DNA of 64,000 bases from Comamonas piscis (GCF_014109725.1 NZ_CP058554.1:2604001-2668000), one strand, 5' to 3'; counted from the stretch's first letter, positions 54,602 through 63,866 are shown. The notes: generated from the letters alone by a model not told the origin. Translations and numbers: made by a program.

Positions 54602-55936
54602 TCATATCGCCGTCGCGAACAACAGCCTCTGCAGCATCCACAGATTGAGCGATACCACGACGGCGGCGCAGCTCCACAACAGGATAGCCATCGGTCTGCC
54701 AAAGGTCAGCGCTCCCAGCGCGTTGCGGCGGGTGGTGAACATCAGCAGCGGCACGATGGCAAAGGGCAGCTGCATGCTGAGAACCACCTGGCTGAACACC
54801 AGCAGGGCGCTGGCGCCTTCGCTGCCATACCAGGCGGTGGCGATGACGGCGGGCACGATGGCGATAAGCCGGGTCAGCAGCGCCCGCATCGCCGGCGACA
54901 GGCGAATCTGCAGAAAGCCTTCCATGACGATCTGGCCCGCCAAGGTGCCCGTTACGGAAGAGCTGAGGCCCGAAGCGAGCAGGGCGGTACCAAACACGGC
55001 GCTGGCAATGCCGACGCCCAACACGGGCGACAGCAAATGGTAGGCGTCTGAAAGCTCGGTAACGGGCGGCGTGCCCGGCCGGTTAAAGGCGCCAGCCGCT
55101 ACGACCAAGATGGCGGCGTTGACAAACAGCGCCAAGCCCAGTGCGACGGTCGAGTCGATGGTGGCGTATCGGATCGCCTGGCGTGTGCCCTCCGGGGTCG
55201 TGCTGTGTTCGCGCGTCTGCACGATGGCCGAGTGCAGATACAGGTTGTGCGGCATCACGGTTGCGCCCACGATGCCGACGGCCAGGTAGAGCATTTCCGG
55301 GTTGGTCACGATCTCGGCGCGCGGAATGAACCCGGACAGCATGGTGGCCAGCGGGGGATGCAGCCACATCAGCTGGGCGCCGAAACAAATGCCGATCAAG
55401 GCCACGAGCCCGATGACGACCGCCTCCAGCGCGCGAAACCCTCTGCTTTGCAGCGCAAGAATCAGCATCACATCGACCACGGTGATGCAGACGCCCACGA
55501 TCAGCGGCAGGCCAAACAGCAGATTCAGGCCGATGGCCATGCCCAGCACCTCGGCCAGGTTGCAGGCCACGATGGCAATCTCGCAAAAGAACCAGAGCAT
55601 CAGGTTGATGCGCGGCGGAAACTGCTCGCGGCAGGCCTGGGCCAGGTCGCGGCCGCTGGCCAGGCCCAGCCGCACCGCAGCTGCCTGGAACAGCATGGCC
55701 ATCAGGTTCGATGCAAAAATTACCGCCAGCAAGGAGTAGCCGAACTGCGAACCGCCCGCAATCGAGGTGGCCCAGTTGCCGGGATCCATATAGCCCACTG
55801 CCACGAGATAGCCTGGCCCGGCAAATGCCAGCATGCGCCTTGCGTTGGCTGACCGGCCGATGCCGCCCGGGACCGCAATGCTGCGGTGAACCTGCGGCAG
55901 GCTGGGCACTGAAGGTTTTTCGTTGTCTGGTTCCAT
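54602..55936 (-). CDS. mntH: NRAMP-family Mn2+/divalent metal transporter MntH
   Basis: The roughly 444-residue membrane protein has eleven helices. It carries the NRAMP metal-site motif VGYMDPGNWATSIAGG (Asp-Pro-Gly-Asn) and the helix-6 motif GATVMPHNLYLHSA (Met-Pro-His). It imports Mn2+ with protons and protects against oxidative stress. ATG 55936 (MEPDNEKPS) is chosen because the longer frame adds an unlikely Pro-rich leader. A small membrane protein and a ferritin-like protein lie upstream on the same strand. Confidence 0.92.
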   Translation of the reverse strand: MEPDNEKPSVPSLPQVHRSIAVPGGIGRSANARRMLAFAGPGYLVAVGYMDPGNWATSIAGGSQFGYSLLAVIFASNLMAMLFQAAAVRLGLASGRDLAQACREQFPPRINLMLWFFCEIAIVACNLAEVLGMAIGLNLLFGLPLIVGVCITVVDVMLILALQSRGFRALEAVVIGLVALIGICFGAQLMWLHPPLATMLSGFIPRAEIVTNPEMLYLAVGIVGATVMPHNLYLHSAIVQTREHSTTPEGTRQAIRYATIDSTVALGLALFVNAAILVVAAGAFNRPGTPPVTELSDAYHLLSPVLGVGIASAVFGTALLASGLSSSVTGTLAGQIVMEGFLQIRLSPAMRALLTRLIAIVPAVIATAWYGSEGASALLVFSQVVLSMQLPFAIVPLLMFTTRRNALGALTFGRPMAILLWSCAAVVVSLNLWMLQRLLFATAI

Positions 55937-56023
55937 GGCGTCCTGGCACTGGGACGGTAAGCCGCACGCTGGGTTGATCAGGGGGCTTGGTGTGCTGAAG
56001 GCGGGCGGCGGCATAAACGCTCT

Positions 56024-56251
56024 TTATCTGCCGGTGGATGTCTGGTGCAGCGCAGCCGAGGGGGTTGTTGCCGCAGGCCCCGCAATGATGTCGCCGCCGT
56101 TTAAAAGTGCCAGTAAATCGGTGGTGACGATGGCCAGTCCTGCGATGACGATCAAGCTCCCCACACAGCGACGTGCCAAGATGGCAGGTTTGAGCCGTCG
56201 CGTCTTGCTCAGGGCAACTGCTTCAGCGGATTGATGCAAAAAGGACTTCAT
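56024..56251 (-). CDS. Small membrane protein upstream of mntH, 75 residues
   Basis: ATG 56251 has a good ribosome-binding site (AAGGAG). The peptide begins MKSFLHQSAEAVALSKTRRL and has one membrane helix (VGSLIVIAGLAIVTTDLLAL). It lies between the ferritin-like gene and mntH, all on the minus strand. The function is unknown; a link to manganese handling is only suggested by position. Confidence 0.55.
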   Translation of the reverse strand: MKSFLHQSAEAVALSKTRRLKPAILARRCVGSLIVIAGLAIVTTDLLALLNGGDIIAGPAATTPSAALHQTSTGR

Positions 56252-56335
56252 CGCAACTCCTTCGCAGAGAAACACCGGTCTCGGGCCCGCCTGGTAGAAA
56301 TCCTGCCCCAGAGTGGGGCAGGATACGGGTACGCC

Positions 56336-57307
56336 TTAAGCGAAGGCCGAGCTCATCACCAAGCCACCATTCACGCCAGCCGGGAAGAAGCCGCCCTTGG
56401 TGGCCGATTCCTTGGTCAGGTACACGATGTTCAGCACATCGCCTGGCGAACGGCTGTAGGCAATGCCGTCAGCATCCAGGGGCACGATGTTGGAGGTGGT
56501 GTCATCCCCCGTGATGCCCTGGTCCACATCGGACGAGCCATCGAGGCTGTCGCGCGCATCCGAGATGGCGCCAGCAGCCGTGCGCAGTGCAGGCGTTGCA
56601 AGACCTTTGGCGTAGAGCACTGTGCGCACCAGACCAGCGTGGTAAGCCTCAGCGGCCAAAATGCCGGCAGCAGCTTCCAAATAGGTCTTGTTGGTGATCA
56701 GCGGCGATGCGCCCTTGTAGGCCGTCACACCCACGTCCTCAAAGATAAAGGCGCCCAGCAGAAAGTTCTCGTCACTGGCATAGGGGTCAAAGGCCACGCC
56801 CGCACCCACCAAACCGGCTGCGCGCGCCGCCACCGAGAAGGCACCGTTCGGGTCCGTACCGCCGATATCGATCTGCGGCTGCGCCACCGCTGCCGAACCC
56901 AGCGCCTTGCGCAAAAAGGCCACGTGGGCGATTTCGTCCTGGGCGATCTCCTTGGCGTACTGCGCTACGACCGGATCTTTGAACGCCACCGCCCGCCCGC
57001 CGACGATACCGCCCTGCGTGCCCGTACCCGATTGCATATTGGCAGGCAGCCCCGTGCCAAACACCGCGTAGTGGTAGAACTGCGATTCCAGATATTCCAG
57101 GTTCAGCGCGAAGTTCAGAATCTCCACATCCGTCGGGCCGTTGTTCTGGGCATTGGCATCACTGCCACCACCCCCGCAAGCCGTCAAAATCGCACCACCT
57201 GCCATACCTGCTGCAACACCTCCAGTTTTTCTGAAGAATTGACGCCGGTCTTCCAATTTCTTGGCGCGTTGTTGCAATACACCTATCAACACTGATTCGT
57301 CAGACAT
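56336..57307 (-). CDS. Ferritin-like domain protein (desiccation-related PCC13-62 type)
   Basis: The roughly 323-residue protein has a Tat-like lipoprotein leader (RRQFFRKTGG, then ILTACGGGG) and a ferritin_2 helical domain. The domain shows ILNFALNLEYLESQFYHYAV, EIAQDEIAHVAFLRKAL and GILAAEAYHAGLVRTVLY, with Glu/His residues placed to bind two metals. These proteins are found in stress-tolerant bacteria; the biochemical role is uncertain. ATG 57307 is chosen for the compact start MSDESVLIG. Confidence 0.82.
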   Translation of the reverse strand: MSDESVLIGVLQQRAKKLEDRRQFFRKTGGVAAGMAGGAILTACGGGGSDANAQNNGPTDVEILNFALNLEYLESQFYHYAVFGTGLPANMQSGTGTQGGIVGGRAVAFKDPVVAQYAKEIAQDEIAHVAFLRKALGSAAVAQPQIDIGGTDPNGAFSVAARAAGLVGAGVAFDPYASDENFLLGAFIFEDVGVTAYKGASPLITNKTYLEAAAGILAAEAYHAGLVRTVLYAKGLATPALRTAAGAISDARDSLDGSSDVDQGITGDDTTSNIVPLDADGIAYSRSPGDVLNIVYLTKESATKGGFFPAGVNGGLVMSSAFA

Positions 57308-57745
57308 GTGATTTCCTTTCGAGTTGCGCTTTACGCGCCTACCTACACAGGAATGCGCCTTCACAGGGAGGGCACACGGTGCAGCAAGAAGCAGCTCAGC
57401 ACAAAAGCCTGGTCAGTGGAGACTGATGACGTCGGCTCTTGCTACTTGCGGTGTACGCAGCAGAACGAAAGGTGGATTCACTATTTTTGGGGTCTTTACA
57501 ATTCGAGGTGTTTGCTAAATCGTTGGGATGAATTGCTGCAGATTTATCTAATGCGATTTGGATTTCGATAGAGATACTGGGCTTTGGCTGTGCTCTAAAT
57601 CGCGTCTATGGAAACGACCAGCAAGGCCTGCACGTGCTGGACCTGCTCAATATCTATTGGAATAAGAAGAGCCGCTGCTGCGGTATAGCCCCGTAGTTGA
57701 TGCCAGTGGGATTGCAGTCAGCCAGCGATATCAGGCGGCTTAGTT
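57308..57745. other. Gene-poor stretch between two minus-strand genes
   Basis: The promoter of the ferritin-like gene should lie near 57308-57400. A stop-to-stop frame without ATG at about 57533-57699 reads like protein (VYGNDQQGLHVLDLLNIYWN) and may be a gene remnant. Nothing else is supported. Confidence 0.4.
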
Positions 57746-58441
57746 TTAGGCTCTGGAAGGCTTACGAGCGCCTGCCTTGGGCTCCCAAGCAGTGGAAGCC
57801 CGCGCAGAATTGAACCAGCTGAACGGGTGGTATCTCCTAAATCGAAGAGCGTCTGGCACTGCATCTTCAATCGCATCCTCCACGTCCTCACGCAACGGGC
57901 GCATGCGGTCGTGTCCCACGGTGCATGCGTTGACAACGAGGTCTCCCTCGCGGTACCAGTGCATCAGCCGGCTTTGGAAGAATGCACGACCACCGCGTTC
58001 CCAGGCTAGCCTGAATACGGTATCGCGATCTTTTCCAATGGGGCTTTTCCCCAAAGAGCACTGAAAGGGGATGGCGTTTATCAGCACAAGGCCGGTATCT
58101 GCGGTGATAGGCAGGCCTGCGGCAGCGATGCGCTGGCGGATGCGCTTGCCAGTGGGGCCGTTGGCAGGCCACGGCGTGTAGAAGAACTTGGCGCTGTATT
58201 CGTCAATGTGCGGCGATTCCATGACCAGCAGCACACATTGGTGGGGCGGGCGGATGTCTGGATTGCCATGCGCAGCGTCTGACCAGTCCGCTTTGTCTGC
58301 CAGGTTGGCGATGAGGCCTGCATACCTGTCTGGGCATTTACCTGGAAACTGCGGGTGGCTGGCGTGAACTATCTTGACGATGTGTTGGAACCATTCGTCG
58401 CTTCCCGCTAGGGCTGACTGTTCATGGGGGTCTGCTTGCAT
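57746..58441 (-). CDS. Hypothetical protein, possible uracil-DNA-glycosylase fold
   Basis: The roughly 231-residue protein carries VLLVMESPHIDEYSAKFFYT near residue 65, LVLINAIPFQCSLG in the middle and YHPFSWFNS near the end. These sit where uracil-DNA-glycosylase superfamily members have their water-activating, beta-strand and HPS-type motifs, but the match is loose. The start is uncertain because no strong ribosome-binding site is seen at ATG 58441. It lies downstream of the acetylpolyamine operon on the same strand and is less GC-rich than that operon. Confidence 0.5.
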   Translation of the reverse strand: MQADPHEQSALAGSDEWFQHIVKIVHASHPQFPGKCPDRYAGLIANLADKADWSDAAHGNPDIRPPHQCVLLVMESPHIDEYSAKFFYTPWPANGPTGKRIRQRIAAAGLPITADTGLVLINAIPFQCSLGKSPIGKDRDTVFRLAWERGGRAFFQSRLMHWYREGDLVVNACTVGHDRMRPLREDVEDAIEDAVPDALRFRRYHPFSWFNSARASTAWEPKAGARKPSRA

Positions 58442-58583
58442 GGCGGAGGCGCCCGTTAATAGCGGAGATGGCTTGATTTTGGCCTGACCTTGCTTTTCCA
58501 CATTGACGTCGACAACCGCATGGCAGCGGCATCTGGATGCCAAAAGAGCGCAATCAGGCCGTATCGCATTATGAACGCAGAGA

Positions 58584-59615
58584 CTACTGCGCCCCGACCT
58601 CAAACCCCCGCAACGCACTCTCCAAGTTCAACCCCAAATCCTCACTCAAATACCCCCCTTCCTGCACGATCACGGTCGGCAGCCCCAGTTGCGCGATTTT
58701 TTCGGTGATGCGGGCAAAGCCGGGGGTGTCGATGGCCAGGGCTTTGTAGGGGTCGTGTTCGTGGGCGTCCAGGCCCAGGGCCAGGACCAGGGCGCCGGGG
58801 GCGTAGTGGCGAATAGCGGTGAGGGCGGTTTCCAGGGCGCGCAGGTACTGGTCGGTGGTAGTGCCCTTGGCCTGGGGCAGGTTCAGGTTGTAGCCCAGGC
58901 CTTCGCCTTCGCCGCGCTCATGCGCGTGGCCGGTGAAGAAGGGGGTGCAGAAATGCGGATCGGCGTGGATCGATACCGTCAGCACATCGTTGCGGCGCCA
59001 GAAGATGCCCTGGGTGCCGTTGCCGTGGTGGACATCGATGTCGAGCACTGCCACGCGGGCATGTTTGCTGCGCAGGTGCTGGGCGGCGATGGCGGCGTTG
59101 TTCAGGTAGCAAAAGCCGTTGGCGCGGTCCACATAGGCGTGGTGGCCGGGTGGGCGGCACAGCGCGTAGGCGGCTTGTTCGCCTTGCAGCACTAGCTCGG
59201 CGGCATGGGTGGCGCAGTGGGCGGAGTTGATGGCGGCATGCCAGGTGTGCTCGCCAATGCTGCAGGCGCAGTCACCCATGTGGTAGCCGGCCTGGCCCAC
59301 TAAGTGATCCGGGTAGGTAAAGGGCTGGCCGGGGAAGGGAAAGACATTGGGCAGCACTTCGAGCGAGGCATCGGGCAGCGCCTGCCAGCGTTGCCAGGCA
59401 GTTTGCAGAAAGTGCAGGTACTCGGGGGTGTGGACGGCGGCGCGCGGGCCCGCGCCAAAGTCTTCGACCAGCATCGGCTGGTGGCCGGCCTTTTGCGCGG
59501 AGCGCAGCAGGATCTCGGCGCGTTCGGGTTGCTCGTTGCTCCGCTTGAGCTGGCCGCGCACCATGAATTGCTGCGGGTCGTGGCTGCGGTGCTCGTGGCT
59601 GTAGATGAATTTCAT
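58584..59615 (-). CDS. HDAC-family acetylpolyamine amidohydrolase 1
   Basis: The 343-residue zinc hydrolase has CRPPGHHAY (His-His charge relay), NNAAIAA, VLDIDVHHGNGTQGIFW (Zn-binding Asp and His), SIHADP, ALGLDAHEHDP (Zn Asp) and EGGY. It should deacetylate acetylputrescine, acetylcadaverine or a related amide. The length and HADPHFCTPFFTG loop suit acetylpolyamine amidohydrolases more than histone-type enzymes. It overlaps the GntR gene stop by four bases (ATGA). A second paralogue lies three genes upstream in the same operon. Confidence 0.88.
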   Translation of the reverse strand: MKFIYSHEHRSHDPQQFMVRGQLKRSNEQPERAEILLRSAQKAGHQPMLVEDFGAGPRAAVHTPEYLHFLQTAWQRWQALPDASLEVLPNVFPFPGQPFTYPDHLVGQAGYHMGDCACSIGEHTWHAAINSAHCATHAAELVLQGEQAAYALCRPPGHHAYVDRANGFCYLNNAAIAAQHLRSKHARVAVLDIDVHHGNGTQGIFWRRNDVLTVSIHADPHFCTPFFTGHAHERGEGEGLGYNLNLPQAKGTTTDQYLRALETALTAIRHYAPGALVLALGLDAHEHDPYKALAIDTPGFARITEKIAQLGLPTVIVQEGGYLSEDLGLNLESALRGFEVGAQ

Positions 59616-60463
59616 GGTCTTGGCGGTTTTCGTCGGGAGGAAGAAACGGGGGATGCGGCGGCGGTGGCCTTGGGCGGCTTCAGTGGGGTGACCGATGCGC
59701 TGCCGGTGTTGCGGGCCGGGGGCGTGGTGTCGGCGTCGGGTGCCTGGTCGCCTTGCAGCACCTGGGCATGGGCCTTGTCCTGGGCGTCCACCAGGTGAAC
59801 GCGCAGCGCTTTTTCTGCGGCGTCGGCGTCGCGGCGCAGGATGGCATCGACAACAGGGAAGTGCGATTGCGCGATAAACACCGGGTCGCGGTACTGGCGC
59901 TCGATAAAGCCCTGGCAGATGCGGATCTCGGCCTGCATATTGGCAAAGATGCGCTGCAGATACTCGTTGCCCGACAGGCGCGAGATGGCGGTGTGCATGC
60001 CCAGGTCCATCGTCACCCGCTCGATATTGCTCAGGGTCGGCGCGCGCTCCAGCATGTCATCGGCATAGGCTTTGAGGGATGTCAGTTGCGCATCGGTCGC
60101 CACCACGCAGGCCAGGCGTGCGGCCATTACCTCCAGGCCCAGACGCACCTGGAACAGGTCCTGGATCTCCTTGGGGCTGAAGGTGCGCACGGTAAAGCCC
60201 TTGCGCGGCGTCGAGACGATAACGCCCTGGCTCTCCAGCCGGCGGGCCGCTTCGCGCAGCGGGGCGCGGCTCACGCCCATCTGGCGCGATAGCTCAGCCT
60301 CGACGATGCGCGAGCCCGGTGGCAGCCGGCCTTCAAAAATGGCCTGCAGCAGCTGGCGCTCCACCAGCTCCACCAGATCGGGCACCCGGATCGATGAAAA
60401 GCCGGGGTTGTCTGTCTCCTCGCCGTGCAGGGCGATGGTTTTTATGGGGGTCTCAGATGTCAT
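59612..60463 (-). CDS. GntR-family regulator (FCD type) inside the polyamine operon
   Basis: The roughly 283-residue protein has a winged helix (ILEGRLPPGSRIVEAELSRQ-type, read as IFEGRLPPGSRIVEAELSRQ) and VSRAPLREAARRLESQGVI, an FCD domain (EVMAARLACVVATD, MDLGMHTAISRLSGN) and a Pro/Ser/Arg-rich tail of about 40 residues. It probably controls this operon in response to a polyamine or amino acid. ATG 60463 overlaps the permease stop by eleven bases. The unstructured tail is longer than usual for the family. Confidence 0.82.
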   Translation of the reverse strand: MTSETPIKTIALHGEETDNPGFSSIRVPDLVELVERQLLQAIFEGRLPPGSRIVEAELSRQMGVSRAPLREAARRLESQGVIVSTPRKGFTVRTFSPKEIQDLFQVRLGLEVMAARLACVVATDAQLTSLKAYADDMLERAPTLSNIERVTMDLGMHTAISRLSGNEYLQRIFANMQAEIRICQGFIERQYRDPVFIAQSHFPVVDAILRRDADAAEKALRVHLVDAQDKAHAQVLQGDQAPDADTTPPARNTGSASVTPLKPPKATAAASPVSSSRRKPPRP

Positions 60464-61430
60464 GTCGGGGTGCCTGGTGAGCGGTATGCTTTTGCCGCCG
60501 GGGCCATGCAAGGTAGACGCCGGCAGCGCTGATCATCAGCATGCCATAAAGGGCCAGGCTGTCTGGCGGCCGTTGGAACCAGAACGTGCTGATCAATACC
60601 GCCAGCAACAGTTGTACATAATTCATCGGCGCCAGGGTGGATGCCGAGGCGCGCTGAAAGGCTTGCAGCAGCAGCAACTGCGCGCCACCACTGACAAAGC
60701 CACCCGCTAGCAGCAGGGCCATATGCGGCGCATCGGGCCATTCGGTAATCGGGTGGAAGAGGGCCGGCAAGTTGGTGATGACCAGGCAGAACAGCGCCAT
60801 ATAGGCAAACTGCACCGCCGTGGGCACCACGCCAGAGAGCTTGCGGGTGAGCACCTGGAACAGCGCATAGCAGACGGCCGATATCGCCATCAGCACCGTG
60901 CCGGCCAGTGGCAGCGCATTGCCCGGTCGCACGATGAGCAGCATGCCGGCAAAGCCCAGCAGCACCGCCACCCATTGCACGCGGCCCACCCGCTCGCCCA
61001 GCAGCCAGGGTGATAGCGCCACCATGATGAGGGGCGCGGTGAAGTAGATGGCGGTGGCCTCGGCCAGCGGCATCGTTGCCAGCGCCGTCATAAAGCAGGT
61101 GGCCACAATGGCCAGCATCAGGCTGCGCAGCAGCAGCAACTTGCCGCTGCGCAGGCGCCCCCAGCGCAGCGCAGACCAGTCGCCATGCCGGTGCATGACC
61201 CACAAGGCCAGCACGCCGATGGCGGCGTAGCGCGAGAGGTTCATCACCGTGGCCGGGAACTGGGCCAGCATGTGCTTGGCAAAGGCGTCGTAGCAGGCAA
61301 AACACAGCAGCGCTGCCAAAAACAGGCCCAGCCCCTGGCGCAGCCGGCGCGCGGCATCGGCATCGCGCTGCGCTGGCAGGGGCTCCGGGCTGCCGATTTG
61401 GCGGCTGGGCTGTGCGGCCTGGTCAGCCAT
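60453..61430 (-). CDS. EamA/DMT-family permease in the polyamine operon
   Basis: The 325-residue membrane protein has ten helices and two EamA repeats (LFLAALLCFACYDAFAKHM and the later AISAVCYALFQVLTRKL). It probably moves the operon's amine or its product. It overlaps the second HDAC-like gene by eight bases and the GntR gene by eleven. Confidence 0.82.
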   Translation of the reverse strand: MADQAAQPSRQIGSPEPLPAQRDADAARRLRQGLGLFLAALLCFACYDAFAKHMLAQFPATVMNLSRYAAIGVLALWVMHRHGDWSALRWGRLRSGKLLLLRSLMLAIVATCFMTALATMPLAEATAIYFTAPLIMVALSPWLLGERVGRVQWVAVLLGFAGMLLIVRPGNALPLAGTVLMAISAVCYALFQVLTRKLSGVVPTAVQFAYMALFCLVITNLPALFHPITEWPDAPHMALLLAGGFVSGGAQLLLLQAFQRASASTLAPMNYVQLLLAVLISTFWFQRPPDSLALYGMLMISAAGVYLAWPRRQKHTAHQAPRHDI

Positions 61431-62487
61431 GGAGGCCTTCTAAAAAGGCCTGCAGGCCCGGTCCGATCGCTTCGACCAGGTAGCCGCCTTCTTGCACCAC
61501 CACCAGGGGCAGGCCGAGTGCGCGCAGCTTTTGGCCGACGGCGCGGTAGGCCTCAAAGTCCACCTTCAGCACGCTGATCGGGTCGTCCTTGAAGGTGTCA
61601 AAGCCCAGGGCCAGCACGATGGACTGCGGGGCAAAGGCACGCACTGCCTCCAAGCCGCTGTCCACCGCAGCCAAAAACTCCGCATTGCCGCTGCCATGGG
61701 CGAGGGGCAGGTTCAGGTTGTAGCCTTCGCCCGCGCCGGCGCCACGCTCCTGGGCGTAGCCGGTGTAGAACGGAAAGTAGCTGCTGGTCTCCGCATGGGT
61801 GGAGACCGTCAGCACATCGTCCCGGGCGTAGAAGATGCTTTGCGTGCCATCGCCATGGTGGGCGTCCACATCGAGCACGGCCACCCGCCCAAAATGCGCG
61901 GCCAGGCGTGCGGTGGCGCAGGCGTTGTTGTTGACATAGCAAAAGCCGCTGGCCCGGTCCCAGTGCGCATGGTGGCCCGAGGGGCGGCACAGCGCATAGG
62001 CCATGCGCTCGCCGGCAATCACCGCATCGGCGGCAGCCACGGCGCTGTGGGCCGAGCGCAGGATGGACTGCCAACTGTCCGGCCCCAGCGGGCAAGACAG
62101 ATCGCCCAGGTAGTAGCCGGTTTGCGGCACCAGCGCGGACGACGGGCAGGGCGCGCGGCGCTGGCCGGCGGGCACGCCCGCGTAGGGCGAGAGGTTGGCC
62201 ATCACCTCGGGGCCGGCATTGGCGCCGCCGTCCAGCATCGCTTGCCAGCGCGGCCAGGCGGTTTGCAGGTAGTCCAGGTAGTGCGGGGCGTGTACAGCCT
62301 CCAGCGGCGCGCGGCCAAAATCAGGCGGCTCGCTGACGGCCAGGCCCGCCTGCTGCAAGGCATCGGCCAAGGTCTCTGCGCGGCTGGGCAGATCGGGCGC
62401 GGGCACCAGCTTGCCCAGGCGCATGAACTGGCTGGGGTGGTGCAGCGCTTGATCGGGGCTGTAGAAGGCTTGCATGGCGGAGCTCAT
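61423..62487 (-). CDS. HDAC-family acetylpolyamine amidohydrolase 2
   Basis: The 354-residue zinc hydrolase has CRPSGHHAH, VNNNACATA, VLDVDAHHGDGTQSIFY, STHAETSSYFPFYTG, ALGFDTFKDDP and EGGY, so all zinc and His-His residues are kept. It differs clearly from the paralogue at 58584-59615, so the two may prefer different acetylated amines. ATG 62487 overlaps the transaminase stop as ATGA; ATG 62475 (MQAFYSPDQ) is an alternative start. Confidence 0.88.
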   Translation of the reverse strand: MSSAMQAFYSPDQALHHPSQFMRLGKLVPAPDLPSRAETLADALQQAGLAVSEPPDFGRAPLEAVHAPHYLDYLQTAWPRWQAMLDGGANAGPEVMANLSPYAGVPAGQRRAPCPSSALVPQTGYYLGDLSCPLGPDSWQSILRSAHSAVAAADAVIAGERMAYALCRPSGHHAHWDRASGFCYVNNNACATARLAAHFGRVAVLDVDAHHGDGTQSIFYARDDVLTVSTHAETSSYFPFYTGYAQERGAGAGEGYNLNLPLAHGSGNAEFLAAVDSGLEAVRAFAPQSIVLALGFDTFKDDPISVLKVDFEAYRAVGQKLRALGLPLVVVQEGGYLVEAIGPGLQAFLEGLHG

Positions 62488-63866
62488 GGCAGGGTGGCCT
62501 GCAGCTTGTCCAGCGACCGGTCCAGGCGGGCAAACATCTCGGCCATCTCAGCCTCGGTGATGATCAGCGGCGGGCACAACGCCACGGCATCGCCCATGGC
62601 GCGCACAATCAGGCCTTCTTCCTGGGCGTACTGGGCCAGGCGGTAGCCCAGCTTCAGGGCCGGGTCAAAGGGTTGGCGCGTGGCCTTGTCGGCGACCAGC
62701 TCAATGGCGCCGATCAGGCCCACGCCCCGGGCCTCGCCCACATAGGCGCGGTCCAGATAGCCGCGCAGGCGGCTTTGGAAGATGGGGCTCAGCTGGTTGA
62801 CATGGGCCAGGATCTGCTCGTCCTCATAGACCTTGAGCGTCTCCAGCGCCACCGCCGCCGCCACCGGGTGGCCGGAATAGGTGTAGCCATGGCCAAAGGT
62901 GCCGATCTTGCCGCTGTTGGCGGCCATGGCTTCGTAGATCTTGGGCGCAACCATGACGGCCGAGATCGGCACATAGCCCGAGGACAGCGCCTTGGCACAG
63001 GTGAGGATGTCCGGCTGGATGCCGAAGGTGTGCGAGCCAAACATCTGGCCGGTGCGGCCAAAGCCGCAGATGACCTCATCGGCCACCATCAGCACCTCGT
63101 ACTTGCGCAGCACGGCCTGGATTTTTTCAAAATAGGTCTCGGGCGGCACGATGACGCCGCCAGCGCCCATCACCGGCTCAGCAATGAAGGCGGCCACGGT
63201 CTCAGGCCCTTCTTGCAGAATGCGCTGCTCCAGCGCATCGGCCAGGCGGGTGGCAAAGTCGGCCTCGCTCTCGCCCGGGTTGGCATAGCGGTAGTGGTGG
63301 GGGCATTCCACATGGCCGATGCGCGCAATCGGCAGGTCAAAATCCTGGTGGTTGGCGGGCAGGCCGGTCAGGCTGGCGGCCGCTACCGTTACGCCGTGGT
63401 AGCCGCGCTGGCGCGAGAGGATCTTTTTCTTGGCGGGCTTGCCAATGGCGTTGTGGTAGTACCAGATGATCTTGATGGCCGTGTCATTGGCCTCCGAGCC
63501 CGAGTTGGCAAAGAAGACCTTGGCCATCGGCGCTGGTGCCAGCTGGATCAGCTTGTCGGCCAACTGCGCCACGGCCGGGTTGGATCGGTGGTTGAAGGTG
63601 TGGTAATACGGCAGCGTCTTGAGCGCATCAATGCCGGCCTGCACCAGGCGCGGGTGGCTAAAGCCAAGGGAGCTGCACCACAGCGCCGACATGCCCTCGA
63701 TGTACTTGCGGCCTTGCTCGTCAATCACATGGATGCCATCGCCACGCGTGATCATCAACGGGCCCACGTCCTCGTGCGTAGCCAAGTTGGTGTAGGGGTG
63801 CAGGTGGGCGCCAATGTCCTGTGCGTCCAGCGCGCTGCGTTTTGGGGTGTTGTCTGCTGCGTTCAT
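62484..63866 (-). CDS. Class-III (omega-) aminotransferase, diamine/polyamine type
   Basis: The roughly 460-residue PLP enzyme has VFFANSGSEANDTAIKIIWY, RQRGYHGVT, AAFIAEPVMGAGGVI, LMVADEVICGFGRTG and the Schiff-base Lys in TCAKALSSGYVPIS. The WCSSLGFSHP and YYHTFNHRSNP patterns fit omega-transaminases acting on putrescine, beta-alanine or spermidine-derived amines. ATG 63866 has CAGGAG eight bases upstream; the in-frame TTG at 63872 is less likely. It probably acts on the free amine released by the two amidohydrolases. Confidence 0.88.
   Translation of the reverse strand: MNAADNTPKRSALDAQDIGAHLHPYTNLATHEDVGPLMITRGDGIHVIDEQGRKYIEGMSALWCSSLGFSHPRLVQAGIDALKTLPYYHTFNHRSNPAVAQLADKLIQLAPAPMAKVFFANSGSEANDTAIKIIWYYHNAIGKPAKKKILSRQRGYHGVTVAAASLTGLPANHQDFDLPIARIGHVECPHHYRYANPGESEADFATRLADALEQRILQEGPETVAAFIAEPVMGAGGVIVPPETYFEKIQAVLRKYEVLMVADEVICGFGRTGQMFGSHTFGIQPDILTCAKALSSGYVPISAVMVAPKIYEAMAANSGKIGTFGHGYTYSGHPVAAAVALETLKVYEDEQILAHVNQLSPIFQSRLRGYLDRAYVGEARGVGLIGAIELVADKATRQPFDPALKLGYRLAQYAQEEGLIVRAMGDAVALCPPLIITEAEMAEMFARLDRSLDKLQATLP

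Noticed and set aside
55205..55852. Plus-strand His/Gln-rich frame opposite mntH
   Set aside because: It is the antisense of a membrane protein, which commonly gives such composition.
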